Shown: piece after piece, positions 16,545-25,081 of the stretch | Position numbering within the stretch: position 1 is the stretch's first letter | Layout of the letters: every line of letters starts with the position of its first letter | NCBI RefSeq assembly: GCF_010727475.1 | Contig: NZ_AP022567.1 | Location: 62,001 to 126,000, forward strand | Source: Mycolicibacterium mageritense | GTDB lineage: Bacteria; Actinomycetota; Actinomycetes; Mycobacteriales; Mycobacteriaceae | Length of the DNA: 64,000 nucleotides | Direction: 5' to 3' | Notes under the pieces: generated by a model | Seen by the model: the letters and a program-made list of their open reading frames with translations, nothing else | Database searches by the model: none | Told to the model about the DNA's origin: nothing | Program-made: the position numbers and the translations under genes

Positions 16545-18200
16545 TTGTCACAGATACCAGGTCGGCCACTTCCCACGGTCACCGCACTCAACGAGTTCTT
16601 CTGGACCGCCGGCGCCGACGGCGTGCTGCGCATCCAGGAATGTCTGGACTGCAGTGCGCTGATACATCCGCCGCAACCCGTGTGCCGCTACTGCCGTAGC
16701 CATAAACTCGGCGTGCGCGACGTGTCGGGTCGAGGGTCGCTGGCCGGATTCACCGTCAATCACCGGTTCGGCTTTCCCGATCTGCCACCGCCGTACGTGG
16801 TCGCGGAAGTAGCAGTCGCCGAGGATCCGCGAGTTCGGTTGACCACCAACATCGTCGACTCCGATCCCGCGTCGCTGACCCTTGGCCAGCCTGTCGAAGT
16901 CGCCTTCCAGCACGTCGAGGATGTCTGGCTGCCGGTTTTCAAGCCGGCAGCCGACACGACGCCGACTCCGCAACCCGTCGATGAGATCGCGCCGCAAGAC
17001 TTCGGCAAATATGTCCGCCCCATGCTCGGCAAAGAGAAGTTCGAAGAGCGTTCGGCGATCACCGGCATCGGGATGTCGGCGATAGGCCGGCGCTTGATGG
17101 TGCCTCCGCTGTCACTCACCATCGAGGCGTGCGAGCAGGCTGTCGCCGACGCGGGTCTGACGTTCGACGACATCGACGGGCTGTCGACCTATCCCGGGCT
17201 CGACATGGCTGGTATGGGTGAAGGCGGCGTGACCGCTCTTGAGGGCGCGCTCGGACTGCGGCCGACGTGGATCAACGGCGGCATGGACACGTTCGGCCCG
17301 GGCGGCTCGGTGATCGCGGCGATGATGGCGGTCGCCACCGGTATGGCGCGCCACGTGTTGTGCTTCCGCACACTGTGGGAGGCGACCTTCGGCCAGTTGG
17401 TCAAGGAGGGCAAGATGGCCCCTCCCATGGGTGGCCGCACCAACAGCTGGCACCATCCGTTCGGTGCCACCTCGGCCGCACACACGTTGGCGCAGAACGC
17501 CGGCCGCCATTTCGACCGCTATGGCACCACGCGCGAGACGCTGGGTTGGATAGCGTTGAATCAACGCGCCAATGCCGCGCTCAACCCGACCGCGATCTAT
17601 CGCGATCCCCTGACCATGGACGACTACCTGTCGGCGCGCACCATCACCACCCCGTTCGGCTTGTACGACTGCGACGTGCCGTGCGACGGAGCCGTCGCGG
17701 TCATAGTGTCGGCCATAGACACTGCCGCGGACCGCCCCAAGCCGCCGGTCCGGTTCGAGGCCGTCGGCACCCAGATCATCGAACGGCTCGACTGGGACCA
17801 GACCACGCTGACCCACGAGCCGCAGGTGCTCGGGCAGAGTGCACATCTGTGGTCGCGAACCTCCTTGCGGCCCGGCGATGTCGACGTGGCCGAGCTGTAC
17901 GACGGGTTCACGTTCAACTGCCTTTCCTGGCTGGAGGGCCTGGGCTTCTGCGGCATCGGCGAGGCCAAGGACTTCCTCGACGGCGGCCACAACATCGCGC
18001 GCGACGGCATCATCCCGCTCAACACCCACGGCGGACAGCTGTCCCACGGCCGTACGCACGGCATGGGCCTGATCCATGAGGCCGTCACCCAGTTGCGCGG
18101 TGAGGCCGGCGAGCGCCAGGTAGCCGACGCCAAAGTGGCCGTCGCCAGTTCCGGTGGGCTGACGCCGAGTGGCGTGCTGCTGATGCGGGTGGACGACTAG
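16545..18200 (+). CDS. DUF35 OB-fold/thiolase fusion (Ltp-type aldolase/thiolase)
   Basis: This 551-residue fusion has two parts. Residues 1 to about 140 form a DUF35 zinc-ribbon/OB-fold domain with ECLDCS and CRYCRS holding the four zinc cysteines. The rest is a lipid-transfer-type thiolase with ITGIGMSAIGRR, a ALNQRANAALNP helix, DVDVAELYDGFTF and NTHGGQLSHGRTHG. In cholesterol side-chain breakdown, Ltp2 (thiolase fold) and the DUF35 part of ChsH2 together form a retro-aldolase; here both are one chain. TTG at 16545 is chosen because GGGAGAA precedes it. A TTG at 16527 overlapping the ferredoxin stop is possible. Confidence 0.88.
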   Translation: MSQIPGRPLPTVTALNEFFWTAGADGVLRIQECLDCSALIHPPQPVCRYCRSHKLGVRDVSGRGSLAGFTVNHRFGFPDLPPPYVVAEVAVAEDPRVRLTTNIVDSDPASLTLGQPVEVAFQHVEDVWLPVFKPAADTTPTPQPVDEIAPQDFGKYVRPMLGKEKFEERSAITGIGMSAIGRRLMVPPLSLTIEACEQAVADAGLTFDDIDGLSTYPGLDMAGMGEGGVTALEGALGLRPTWINGGMDTFGPGGSVIAAMMAVATGMARHVLCFRTLWEATFGQLVKEGKMAPPMGGRTNSWHHPFGATSAAHTLAQNAGRHFDRYGTTRETLGWIALNQRANAALNPTAIYRDPLTMDDYLSARTITTPFGLYDCDVPCDGAVAVIVSAIDTAADRPKPPVRFEAVGTQIIERLDWDQTTLTHEPQVLGQSAHLWSRTSLRPGDVDVAELYDGFTFNCLSWLEGLGFCGIGEAKDFLDGGHNIARDGIIPLNTHGGQLSHGRTHGMGLIHEAVTQLRGEAGERQVADAKVAVASSGGLTPSGVLLMRVDD

Positions 18201-18202
18201 CC

Positions 18203-19060
18203 ATGGTGAGAACGGATCCACACCCCAGGGTCGTCATGGTGGACGGCGTGCCGATGTCGGCCCTCGTCGCCGAGGCTTCCGACCCCCGAGGCGTCGTCGT
18301 CGCACTGCATGGAGGCGCGACCACGTCGGCATACTTCGATTGCCCTGGCCACCCGGAACTTTCGCTCTTACGGCTCGCGGCGGACGAAGGCTACACCGTG
18401 GTCGCGCTGGACCGCCCCGGATACGGTGCGTCAGCGGCCTATCCGCAAGCCATGGCGCGACCGGACCAGCGGGTGGCGCTCGCATTCGGCGCGACCGAGC
18501 GCATCGCGGGCACTCGTGGCGTGTTCGTGCTCGGCCATTCGATGGGCTGCGAACTCGCGGTGCGGATGGCTGCGACCGGGCAGGCGCGGGGCGTCTCGCT
18601 TGCGGGCACAGGCCTGCGCTACCAGTCCGGTGCCAACGACATCCTCAAGAATGCGGCGATCGACCATCGTCCCCGCGGACTGCGGGATCTGCTGTGGCAG
18701 CCCGAGCGACTCTACCCGCCGGATGTTCTGGGCAACGGCCTATCGTCCGGCGGGACGCCGTACGAGGCTGATGTCATCAAAACGTGGGCGTCCCATGACT
18801 TTCGGGAACTTGCCGCACAGATCGAAGTGCCCGTGCAGTTCATCGCGGGTGAGCACGAAAGCGTGTGGGAATCCGACGACGAGGCGCTCGCGGCCGTAGC
18901 CGCGATGTTCACCGCCGCACCGCACGTCGATGTGGGGGTGCTCGCCGACAGCGGGCACAACCTGAGCGTGGGGCTGTCCGCCGGCGAATATCACCGGCGC
19001 GTGCTGTCGTTTGCCGACGAGTGCGCGGCGCGTACCGATGTGGAAGTGGAGGCAGGTTGA
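18203..19060 (+). CDS. Alpha/beta hydrolase
   Basis: This 285-residue protein has a complete alpha/beta hydrolase triad. The oxyanion segment is ALHGGATTS and the nucleophile elbow is LGHSMGCEL. The acid is in IAGEHESVWESDDE and the histidine in DSGHNLSVG. The start at 18203 lies two bases after the thiolase-fusion stop and its stop overlaps the next start. By context it may cleave a thioester, ester or carbon-carbon bond of a side-chain intermediate. No closer family is recognised. Confidence 0.85.
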   Translation: MVRTDPHPRVVMVDGVPMSALVAEASDPRGVVVALHGGATTSAYFDCPGHPELSLLRLAADEGYTVVALDRPGYGASAAYPQAMARPDQRVALAFGATERIAGTRGVFVLGHSMGCELAVRMAATGQARGVSLAGTGLRYQSGANDILKNAAIDHRPRGLRDLLWQPERLYPPDVLGNGLSSGGTPYEADVIKTWASHDFRELAAQIEVPVQFIAGEHESVWESDDEALAAVAAMFTAAPHVDVGVLADSGHNLSVGLSAGEYHRRVLSFADECAARTDVEVEAG

Positions 19061-19878
19061 TGCGTGTCGGATTTATCGGACTGGGCAGCCAGGGCGCTCC
19101 GATGGCCCGCAGGATCGTCGAAGGCGGATTCGAGACGACGCTGTGGGCGCGGCGCCCGGCATCGGTCGAACCGTTCGCGGATACGGCGGCCAAGATCGCC
19201 GGCTCCCCCGCCGAACTCGCGGCCGCGAGCGATCTGGTGTGCCTGTGCGTGGTGGGCGACGCCGACGTCAAGGAAGTGCTCGACGGCGAGACCGGCGTGC
19301 TCGCCGGCCTCGCTCCCGGCGGCATCATCGCCATCCATTCCACGGTGCACCCCGACACGTGCATCGCGATCGCGGAACAAGCTTCCCCACAGGGTGTTTC
19401 GGTCATCGATGCGCCGGTGAGCGGCGGCGAGCCCGCAGTCCAGGCCGGCACCCTGCTGGTCATGGTCGGCGGAGACGGCGAGATCGTCGAGCGCGTCCGG
19501 CCGGTGTTCGCGACATACGCCGACCCGATCGTGCACCTGGGCGGTGTCGGCAGTGGCCAGGTCGCCAAGATCCTCAACAACCTCCTGTTCAGCGCCAACC
19601 TCGGCGCCGCCATGAGTGCGCTCGAACTCGGTGAGGCGCTGGGTGTTCCGCGTCAGGCGCTGTGCGAGGTGATCACGCGGGGTTCGGCCACCAGCAAGGC
19701 CCTCAACAGCATCGCGATGTTCGGTGGCACCTTGGACAACCTCGCGCCCATCGCGGGCGCACTGCTGCAGAAGGACTGCCGCCACGCCGCGAGCCTGGCC
19801 GAAGATGCGTCGGCGCCACACGGTGCGGTGTTTGACGCAGCCGATGCCGCGCTGACCCTGATGGACCATCCGCGCTGA
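19060..19878 (+). CDS. 3-hydroxyisobutyrate dehydrogenase-type reductase, copy 1
   Basis: This 272-residue beta-hydroxyacid dehydrogenase has the NAD motif RVGFIGLGSQGAPMAR at the N-terminus. The substrate loop is DAPVSGGEPAVQAGTL and the catalytic lysine is in GSGQVAKILNNLL. The family oxidises beta-hydroxy acids or reduces the corresponding semialdehydes. Start and stop overlap the neighbours by one base each. The next gene is a diverged paralogue of the same length, so the two arose by tandem duplication. They may act on different intermediates or form a heteromer. Confidence 0.9.
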   Translation: MRVGFIGLGSQGAPMARRIVEGGFETTLWARRPASVEPFADTAAKIAGSPAELAAASDLVCLCVVGDADVKEVLDGETGVLAGLAPGGIIAIHSTVHPDTCIAIAEQASPQGVSVIDAPVSGGEPAVQAGTLLVMVGGDGEIVERVRPVFATYADPIVHLGGVGSGQVAKILNNLLFSANLGAAMSALELGEALGVPRQALCEVITRGSATSKALNSIAMFGGTLDNLAPIAGALLQKDCRHAASLAEDASAPHGAVFDAADAALTLMDHPR

Positions 19879-20696
19879 TGCGGGTCGGTTTCATCGGTGC
19901 GGGCCGGATGGGGACACCCATGGTGTCCCGCCTGGTCGCTGCGGGACACGTCGTGCGACTGCTTGTTCGCACCCCTGAAAAACGCGCGGCTGCGGCCGAA
20001 TTGGGAGCCGAGCCCGCGGACACCGTAGCTGATGTCGGCGAGGATGCCGACGTGGTCGTCGTCTGCGTCTTCACCGACGACCAGGTTCGGGAGGTATGTT
20101 GCGACGCGCTGTTCGGCGCCATGCCGCCGGGCTCGGCACTCGTGGTACACACCACCGGAAGCCCTCGTACCGCCGAGGAACTTGCGGCCATCGGCGCCGG
20201 TGGCCGCGTTGCCGTGGTCGATGCTCCGGTCAGCGGTGGGCCGCATGACATCGCCGCGGGGACCGTGACGGTGTTCGCCGGAGGTGCCGACGACGCAATG
20301 GCGCGGGCCCGTCCCGTCGTGGCGGCCTATGCCGATCCGGTACTGCACGTCGGCCCCGTCGGTGCGGGCCAGCGGGTCAAACTCGTCAACAACGCCCTGT
20401 TCGCCGCGCAGATCGGGCTGGTGACCGAAGCCGTGCGGATCGGCACGGCGTTCGGCATCGAGGAGTCGACGCTGCTGACCGCACTCACCCACGGCAGCGC
20501 TGTCAGCCGCGCCCTCGCAGGCATCGCCGCAACGGGTTCGGCCGACGCATTCATCAGCAGAGTAGGAGAATTCGTCGGCAAAGACATCGCGGTGGTGCGG
20601 AAGACCGCACAGGGCCTTGGCACTGACCTCGGTCAGTTCGACGGCCTGCTCGACATCGCGGCAGGCGCCCATTCTCCGCTTTTCAACAACTCCTGA
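19878..20696 (+). CDS. 3-hydroxyisobutyrate dehydrogenase-type reductase, copy 2
   Basis: This is the second 272-residue beta-hydroxyacid dehydrogenase. It has RVGFIGAGRMGTPMVSRLV, DAPVSGGPHDIAAGTV and the catalytic lysine in GAGQRVKLVNNALF. All family residues are kept, as in copy 1, so both should be active. It is only moderately similar to copy 1 outside these motifs, so the duplication looks old. It ends 90 bases before the P450 gene, with a palindromic element between them. Confidence 0.9.
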   Translation: MRVGFIGAGRMGTPMVSRLVAAGHVVRLLVRTPEKRAAAAELGAEPADTVADVGEDADVVVVCVFTDDQVREVCCDALFGAMPPGSALVVHTTGSPRTAEELAAIGAGGRVAVVDAPVSGGPHDIAAGTVTVFAGGADDAMARARPVVAAYADPVLHVGPVGAGQRVKLVNNALFAAQIGLVTEAVRIGTAFGIEESTLLTALTHGSAVSRALAGIAATGSADAFISRVGEFVGKDIAVVRKTAQGLGTDLGQFDGLLDIAAGAHSPLFNNS

Positions 20697-20703
20697 CCGC
20701 GTT

Positions 20704-20720
20704 ACTGTTACCGTTACAGT
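20704..20720. promoter_or_regulatory. Palindromic element before the P450-ferredoxin pair
   Basis: ACTGTTACCGTTACAGT is a near-perfect inverted repeat with outer arms ACTGT/ACAGT. It lies 66 bases upstream of the P450 ATG. The 9-mer CTGTAACGG, read on the minus strand here, recurs at 29085-29093 upstream of another P450 and at 59758-59766 at the start of the TetR-ferredoxin-P450 operon. It may be a TetR operator. Confidence 0.5.
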
Positions 20721-20785
20721 TCAGTACATTCCCGTAACGCCTCGCGCAGCACTTCCGGCACCAGCCAGCCGCGAAGGAGGAGCCC

Positions 20786-21988
20786 ATGACCAAGCCTCAG
20801 GTGATATTCGATCCGTTCTCCGAGGACTATTTCAACAACCCGTTCGACACTTACCGGCAGATGCGTCAGGACGCGCCGCTGTATTACAGCGAGGAGCAAG
20901 ACTTCTACGCGCTGACCCGCCACGAGGATGTCTCCGCCGCGCTCAAGGACCACGAAGCGTTCTCCTCGTCGCGGGGCTGCGATCTCGCGATGGTCCAGGG
21001 CGACGAGCCGCCGCAGAAATCGATCATCTTCATGGACCCGCCCGATCACCGCCACATGCGCAGCCTGCTCAACAAGGCGTTCACCCCGCGAGCCATCCAG
21101 TCCCAGAAGGACACCGTGGTCGAGCTGATCGACCACTATCTCGGTCTGATCGACTCGGACGAGTTCGACATCGTCCAGGATTTCTCCGGTCCGTTCCCCG
21201 TCGAGGTCATCACCCGGATGGCCGGGGTCGATCCGGAATACCGCCAGCAGGTACGGCATTGGATCGACACCAGCCTGTCCCGTGAACCCGGCCAGGTCGG
21301 GCTTTCCGAGGCAGGCATGCAGGCCAACATCGACACCGCGATGTACTACTACTCGCTGGTCCAGAAGCGCCGCGAGAACCCGCAGAACGACATGATCAGT
21401 CGCCTTGTCGCAGCCGAGATCCCAGGTGACGACGGCGAGCTGCGCCGCCTGGACGACATCGAGATCACCGGCTTCGCCACGCTTTTGGGCGGGGCGGGCG
21501 CCGAGACGGTGACCAAACTGGTCGGCACCGCGATGGTGCTGTTCGCCCGGTATCCCGACCAGTGGCAGAAGCTGCTCGATGACCGCGACAAGATCCCGGC
21601 CGCGGTCGAGGAACTGCTGCGCTACGAGGGACCGGTGCAGTACAACGTGCGCTACACGCTCAAAGAAGCCCACGTGCCCAGTCGCACCATCCCGGCAGGC
21701 AAGGCCGTGTTCCTGATCAGCGCCGCGGCCAACCGCGATCCCGACGCGTTCACCGATGCCGACACCTTCGACATCGACCGGGATCGCACCGAGGCGCAGA
21801 ATCTCGGCTTGGGTTACGGCATCCACAGCTGCCTGGGCGCGGCGCTCGCGCGGATGGAGAGCGCGATCGCGCTGGAAAAGCTGCTCGATTTCATGCCGCG
21901 CTACGAGGTGAATTGGGACGGTCTGCAACGCGTGCACATGCAGAACGTGGCGGGCTATTCTCACGTCCCGGTTCGGAGGTTGTCGTGA
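20786..21988 (+). CDS. Cytochrome P450
   Basis: This typical 400-residue bacterial P450 has the I-helix GGAGAETVTK, ExxR in EELLR and the heme motif LGYGIHSCLG with the thiolate at Cys349. The I-helix has Ala-Glu-Thr at the proton-delivery position, close to the usual AG-[DE]-T. The ATG at 20786 follows GAAGGAGGAG closely. The ferredoxin gene overlaps the stop (GTGA). It follows the thiolase-fusion and dehydrogenase genes and may be partly under its own promoter, since a palindrome lies just upstream. Confidence 0.94.
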   Translation: MTKPQVIFDPFSEDYFNNPFDTYRQMRQDAPLYYSEEQDFYALTRHEDVSAALKDHEAFSSSRGCDLAMVQGDEPPQKSIIFMDPPDHRHMRSLLNKAFTPRAIQSQKDTVVELIDHYLGLIDSDEFDIVQDFSGPFPVEVITRMAGVDPEYRQQVRHWIDTSLSREPGQVGLSEAGMQANIDTAMYYYSLVQKRRENPQNDMISRLVAAEIPGDDGELRRLDDIEITGFATLLGGAGAETVTKLVGTAMVLFARYPDQWQKLLDDRDKIPAAVEELLRYEGPVQYNVRYTLKEAHVPSRTIPAGKAVFLISAAANRDPDAFTDADTFDIDRDRTEAQNLGLGYGIHSCLGAALARMESAIALEKLLDFMPRYEVNWDGLQRVHMQNVAGYSHVPVRRLS

Positions 21989-22182
21989 GCAAGGTTCACG
22001 TGGACTTCGGGCTCTGCGAGAGCAATGCCGTGTGCATGGGCATCATCCCCGAGGTGTTCGATCTCGATGACGAGGACTACCTCCACATCCTCGACGAGAA
22101 CGTGACATCCGAGAACGAAGCCCGGATCCGCGAAGCGGTCCGGCAGTGCCCGCGGCAGGCCATCTCGATCGACGACGAATGA
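21985..22182 (+). CDS. Small [3Fe-4S]-type ferredoxin for the upstream P450
   Basis: This 65-residue acidic ferredoxin reads MSKVHVDFGLCESNAVCMGI and ends RQCPRQAISIDDE. The motif is C-x5-C with a later CP; the middle position is Asn in C-ESN-AVC. The GTG start overlaps the P450 stop by four bases, so they form a coupled redox pair. It is the last gene of the plus-strand run, and the next gene converges 15 bases away. Confidence 0.92.
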   Translation: MSKVHVDFGLCESNAVCMGIIPEVFDLDDEDYLHILDENVTSENEARIREAVRQCPRQAISIDDE

Positions 22183-22197
22183 CGCACCGCTGACGGC

Positions 22198-23112
22198 TCA
22201 CGCCGCCGCGATCACCGTCGTACCGAAGCGCTCGACCGCCTCCAGTGCATGCGCGAGGCTGTCGCCGGGCAGCGTCACATGCAGCCACGTCACCCCGAGT
22301 GCCGCCAGCTTCTCGACGCCCGCCAGGTATGCGTCGGCGTTGAAGTCGTCGGCACCGGGGTTGCCGCCCTCGAAGTTGTTGAACACGATGTCAATTGACG
22401 ACGGCTCGCGCCCGGCGATCGCCAGCCTGGCTCTCAGGTCGTCGATGCCGGCTGCGAGGCGGTCCAGCGAGTCGATGGTCGCGGTCCCGGCGGTTGCCGC
22501 GAGGCCCGGCGGCGCGGCGAATGGGCACCACCCGTCGCCGTGCGCGGCGACACGCGCCCGCGCTGCCCCGGTGTTGCCGCCGATCCAGATCGGCGGCGGA
22601 CTCGCGGGCCGGGGGTGAGCGGTCACGCCCCGTGCGTTGAAGTGCGTGCCCTCGAACGTGTAGTCGTCGGTGGTCCAGATGCCGCGGATCACCTGTAGCG
22701 CCTCGTCGAACAACGCGGCGCGCTCGCCGTAGGCGACGCCCAGCGCGGCGAATTCCCGCTTGAGGTAACCCACCCCGACCGCCAGCGTGAACCTTCCGCC
22801 CGACAGCAGGTCCAGCGTCGCACCAGATTTGGCCACCACGAAGGGGTTTCGATACGGCAGGACAATGATGTTGGGCACCAGGCGCAGCGTCGTCGTCGTT
22901 GCCGCGGCGAAAGCCATCGCCACGAACGGATCCACCGCGTCGTGCCCTCCGGCGTCGAGCCAGCGTTGTGACGGCGCGGGGTGATCGGTGAACCCGAAAC
23001 CGTGGAAACCCGCAGCCTCGGCAGCCGCCGCCACGGCGGCCACCCCACCCCCGCTCACGAGATCCGGGTGGTACGGATGCGTGTGCATCGGGTGAGTGAT
23101 GCTGTAGCGCAT
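22198..23112 (-). CDS. LLM-family (F420- or flavin-dependent) oxidoreductase
   Basis: This 304-residue TIM-barrel protein belongs to the bacterial luciferase-like monooxygenase superfamily. It has FGFTDHPAPSQRW near the N-terminus, LVPNIIVLPYRNP, the GGRFTLAVGVGYLKREF block and PPIWIGGNTGAARAR. Mycobacteria often use coenzyme F420 in this family, but flavin is possible. It lies six bases after a DUF1330 gene and is the last gene of a P450-ferredoxin-DUF1330-LLM operon. The pairing with a P450 suggests a second redox step on the same substrate. Confidence 0.88.
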   Translation of the reverse strand: MRYSITHPMHTHPYHPDLVSGGGVAAVAAAAEAAGFHGFGFTDHPAPSQRWLDAGGHDAVDPFVAMAFAAATTTTLRLVPNIIVLPYRNPFVVAKSGATLDLLSGGRFTLAVGVGYLKREFAALGVAYGERAALFDEALQVIRGIWTTDDYTFEGTHFNARGVTAHPRPASPPPIWIGGNTGAARARVAAHGDGWCPFAAPPGLAATAGTATIDSLDRLAAGIDDLRARLAIAGREPSSIDIVFNNFEGGNPGADDFNADAYLAGVEKLAALGVTWLHVTLPGDSLAHALEAVERFGTTVIAAA

Positions 23113-23118
23113 GGTGTC

Positions 23119-23418
23119 TCAGGTCGGGAAGCCGGCGAGGATCACACCGTTGCAGTCGGCGGCCCCTTGCCGCACCTTGGCTGCCGCCTGATACGCGTCG
23201 GAGTGGTACCAGTCCCGCGCGGCGTCGACCGACTCGAACTCGAGCACCACCGTCTGCGTGCCGTGCCAGGATCCTTCGATCACCTCGGGGTTCTGATCCA
23301 CGGCCACGATGGTCGCACCGGCCATGGCCGACCTCGCGAGCTTGCCGTACTCGGCCATCCCGGCCGGATCCTTGACATCCTCGGTGATGATCACATAACC
23401 CTTGGGCCCGTTGGCCAT
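23119..23418 (-). CDS. DUF1330 family protein
   Basis: This 99-residue protein has a ferredoxin-like alpha/beta-barrel fold as in DUF1330 and Dabb proteins. It shows KGYVIITEDVKDPAGMAEYG, GSWHGTQTVVLEFESVDAARDWYHSDAY and a short C-terminus ending ILAGFPT. The family has no agreed function; members often sit beside catabolic oxidoreductases. Here it is 12 bases after the ferredoxin and six before the LLM gene. Confidence 0.9.
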   Translation of the reverse strand: MANGPKGYVIITEDVKDPAGMAEYGKLARSAMAGATIVAVDQNPEVIEGSWHGTQTVVLEFESVDAARDWYHSDAYQAAAKVRQGAADCNGVILAGFPT

Positions 23419-23430
23419 CCGGAAATCTCC

Positions 23431-23625
23431 TCAGTCGTCGGTTTCGATGATCGCGCGCTCAGGGCAGTTCTCGACGGCTTCGCGGGCGGATTCCCGCAGC
23501 TCGTCGGGAACCTGTTCGGGGTCGGCTACGGCGTATCCGTCGTCGGACAGGCTGAAGATCTCCGGGCACATCGTGAGGCACATGCCGTGCCCGCGACAGC
23601 GATCCTCGTCGACCGTGACCCTCAT
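23431..23625 (-). CDS. Small ferredoxin for the upstream P450
   Basis: This 64-residue ferredoxin starts MRVTVDEDRCRGHGMCLTMC and has a later CP in VENCPERAI. The C-x2-H-x2-C motif with His at the second position is the P450-partner type. An extra Cys in LTMCPE could allow a [4Fe-4S]-like arrangement. The ATG overlaps the P450 stop by four bases (ATGA), so the two are translationally coupled. Confidence 0.92.
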   Translation of the reverse strand: MRVTVDEDRCRGHGMCLTMCPEIFSLSDDGYAVADPEQVPDELRESAREAVENCPERAIIETDD

Positions 23626-24905
23626 CGGACGTCGAACTCCAGGTGCAGCTCGGTGAGCCCGCGCAGGATGAACGTCGGAATGTAGGTGTAGCGCCGCTGC
23701 GCCTGCGGGCCGTGCTTGGCGTCGGAGATGCGGATGTCGGCCGTGCGGTCGAGCAGCCGTTCGATGCCGACCCGCGTTTCCGCACGGGCCAGCGGCGCGC
23801 CGGGGCAGCTGTGAATGCCGCGGCCGAAGGCCAGATGCTGACGGGCGTTCTTGCGGGCCGGGTCGAACGTGTCGGGATCCTCGAATCGGCGGGGATCCCG
23901 GTTTGCCGCGCCGTTGAGGACCATCACCGTGGTGCCCGCACTCAACTCGGACTCTCCGACCGTGACGGGGCAACGGGACAACCGGAAGTCGCCCTTGACC
24001 GGGCTTTCGATGCGCAGTGCCTCTTCGATGAAATTCGGGATGAGACTGCGGTCTTCGCGAACCCGCTGCTGGATGTCGGGCCGTTCACCGAGCACTTTGA
24101 GCGCGGTGCTCAGCAGCCGCACCGTGGTTTCCTGCCCCGCGGAGAACACGTTCGTGGCCACGCGCGCCACATCGCCGACGTCGGGGATGGAACCGTCGGG
24201 GAAGGTCGCCTCGGCGAGGCCGGTCAACACGTCCTCTCGCGGGTTCGCCCGGCGATCGGTGACGTAGTCCGAAAACTGTCCGTACAGGAACTCCAGCGGG
24301 CTGTGCGACAGGGATTCCTTACTGGTGCTGCCCACTCCACCGCCCGAGTGCTGCTTGATGCCGTCGACGAAGCCGGCGCGATCCTCGGCCGGGATGCCGA
24401 GCAGATCGGCGATCACCAGGAGCGTGAACGGGCTCGCGAAACCTTTGATGAAGTCGCCGTGGCCGGGCGCCAGATAGCTGTCGAGCACCTCGTCGGCGAG
24501 TTGCCACATCGCGTCCTCGTTCTCCTTGAGGCGCTTGGGCGTGATGAGCCGCATCAGCAGCGAGCGGTGATCGGTGTGCGTGGGCGGGTCGAGGGTGGGC
24601 AGTTGATCGCTGAACGGCAGCTCGTCACGGTGCTTTTCGATGAGTGCGGTGACCTCGTCAGCGCTGCGGCCTTCCAGCGGTACGGGGAAACCGGGGAACG
24701 GGCCGGTCACGGAGATACACGACGAGAACGTCTCCGCGTCGTTGTAGACGGCGACGGCCTCGTCCCAACCGGTCACCATGGTGACGCCGTAGTGGTCCTC
24801 CCGGCTGACCGGGCACTTGTCCCGCAGTGCCTCGAAGAACGGATACGGGTTGTCGACCAATCGTTCATCGCGGAAGAAATCGATACCGGTTGGGTCGATC
24901 GCCAT
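23622..24905 (-). CDS. Cytochrome P450
   Basis: This 427-residue P450 has the heme motif FGRGIHSCPGAPLAR with Cys367, the ExxR motif in EEALR and an I-helix FSAGQETT. Gln replaces the acidic residue of the usual AG-[DE]-T, which may alter proton delivery. The ATG at 24905 is chosen because GGGAG lies about seven bases upstream; an ATG at 24932 overlaps no ribosome site. It is the first gene of the P450-ferredoxin-DUF1330-LLM operon. A GAGAAY-type palindrome lies 30 bases before the start. Confidence 0.93.
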   Translation of the reverse strand: MAIDPTGIDFFRDERLVDNPYPFFEALRDKCPVSREDHYGVTMVTGWDEAVAVYNDAETFSSCISVTGPFPGFPVPLEGRSADEVTALIEKHRDELPFSDQLPTLDPPTHTDHRSLLMRLITPKRLKENEDAMWQLADEVLDSYLAPGHGDFIKGFASPFTLLVIADLLGIPAEDRAGFVDGIKQHSGGGVGSTSKESLSHSPLEFLYGQFSDYVTDRRANPREDVLTGLAEATFPDGSIPDVGDVARVATNVFSAGQETTVRLLSTALKVLGERPDIQQRVREDRSLIPNFIEEALRIESPVKGDFRLSRCPVTVGESELSAGTTVMVLNGAANRDPRRFEDPDTFDPARKNARQHLAFGRGIHSCPGAPLARAETRVGIERLLDRTADIRISDAKHGPQAQRRYTYIPTFILRGLTELHLEFDVR

Positions 24906-24934
24906 GTGCTGCTCCCGTTCCTGCCACACCACAT

Positions 24935-24949
24935 GAGAATGCGGCTCTC
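24935..24949. promoter_or_regulatory. GAGAAY-type operator before the P450-LLM operon
   Basis: GAGAATGCGGCTCTC, inside ATGAGAATGCGGCTCTCAT (24933-24951), is a palindrome with one mismatch to the consensus. It lies 30 bases upstream of the P450 ATG at 24905 and about 130 bases from the divergent TetR start. Confidence 0.65.
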
Positions 24950-25025
24950 ATCTTTGAACATTACATTTCCACAGCGGTGGATGCGCGTCAACGCAATGCC
25001 GGAATCCGCGATAGCGCCTGCGAAT

Positions 25026-25046
25026 TAGTTAGACAAGCGTCAACTA
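25026..25046. promoter_or_regulatory. Imperfect inverted repeat before the TetR gene
   Basis: TAGTTAGAC and GTCAACTA face each other across four bases, with one unpaired base. It lies 36 bases before the TetR start at 25082 and could be its own operator. It is unlike the GAGAAY sites. Confidence 0.3.
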
Positions 25047-25081
25047 TTTCCACCGCCGGAAATCGCTGTTACAGTCCGGCT

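Noticed and set aside
20714..21964. A long minus-strand open frame opposite the P450 at 20786
   Set aside because: The plus strand has clear P450 motifs; the antisense product has none and reads as low-complexity hydrophilic sequence.
23643..25028. A plus-strand open frame opposite a P450
   Set aside because: Same reasoning: antisense to a gene with an intact heme motif.
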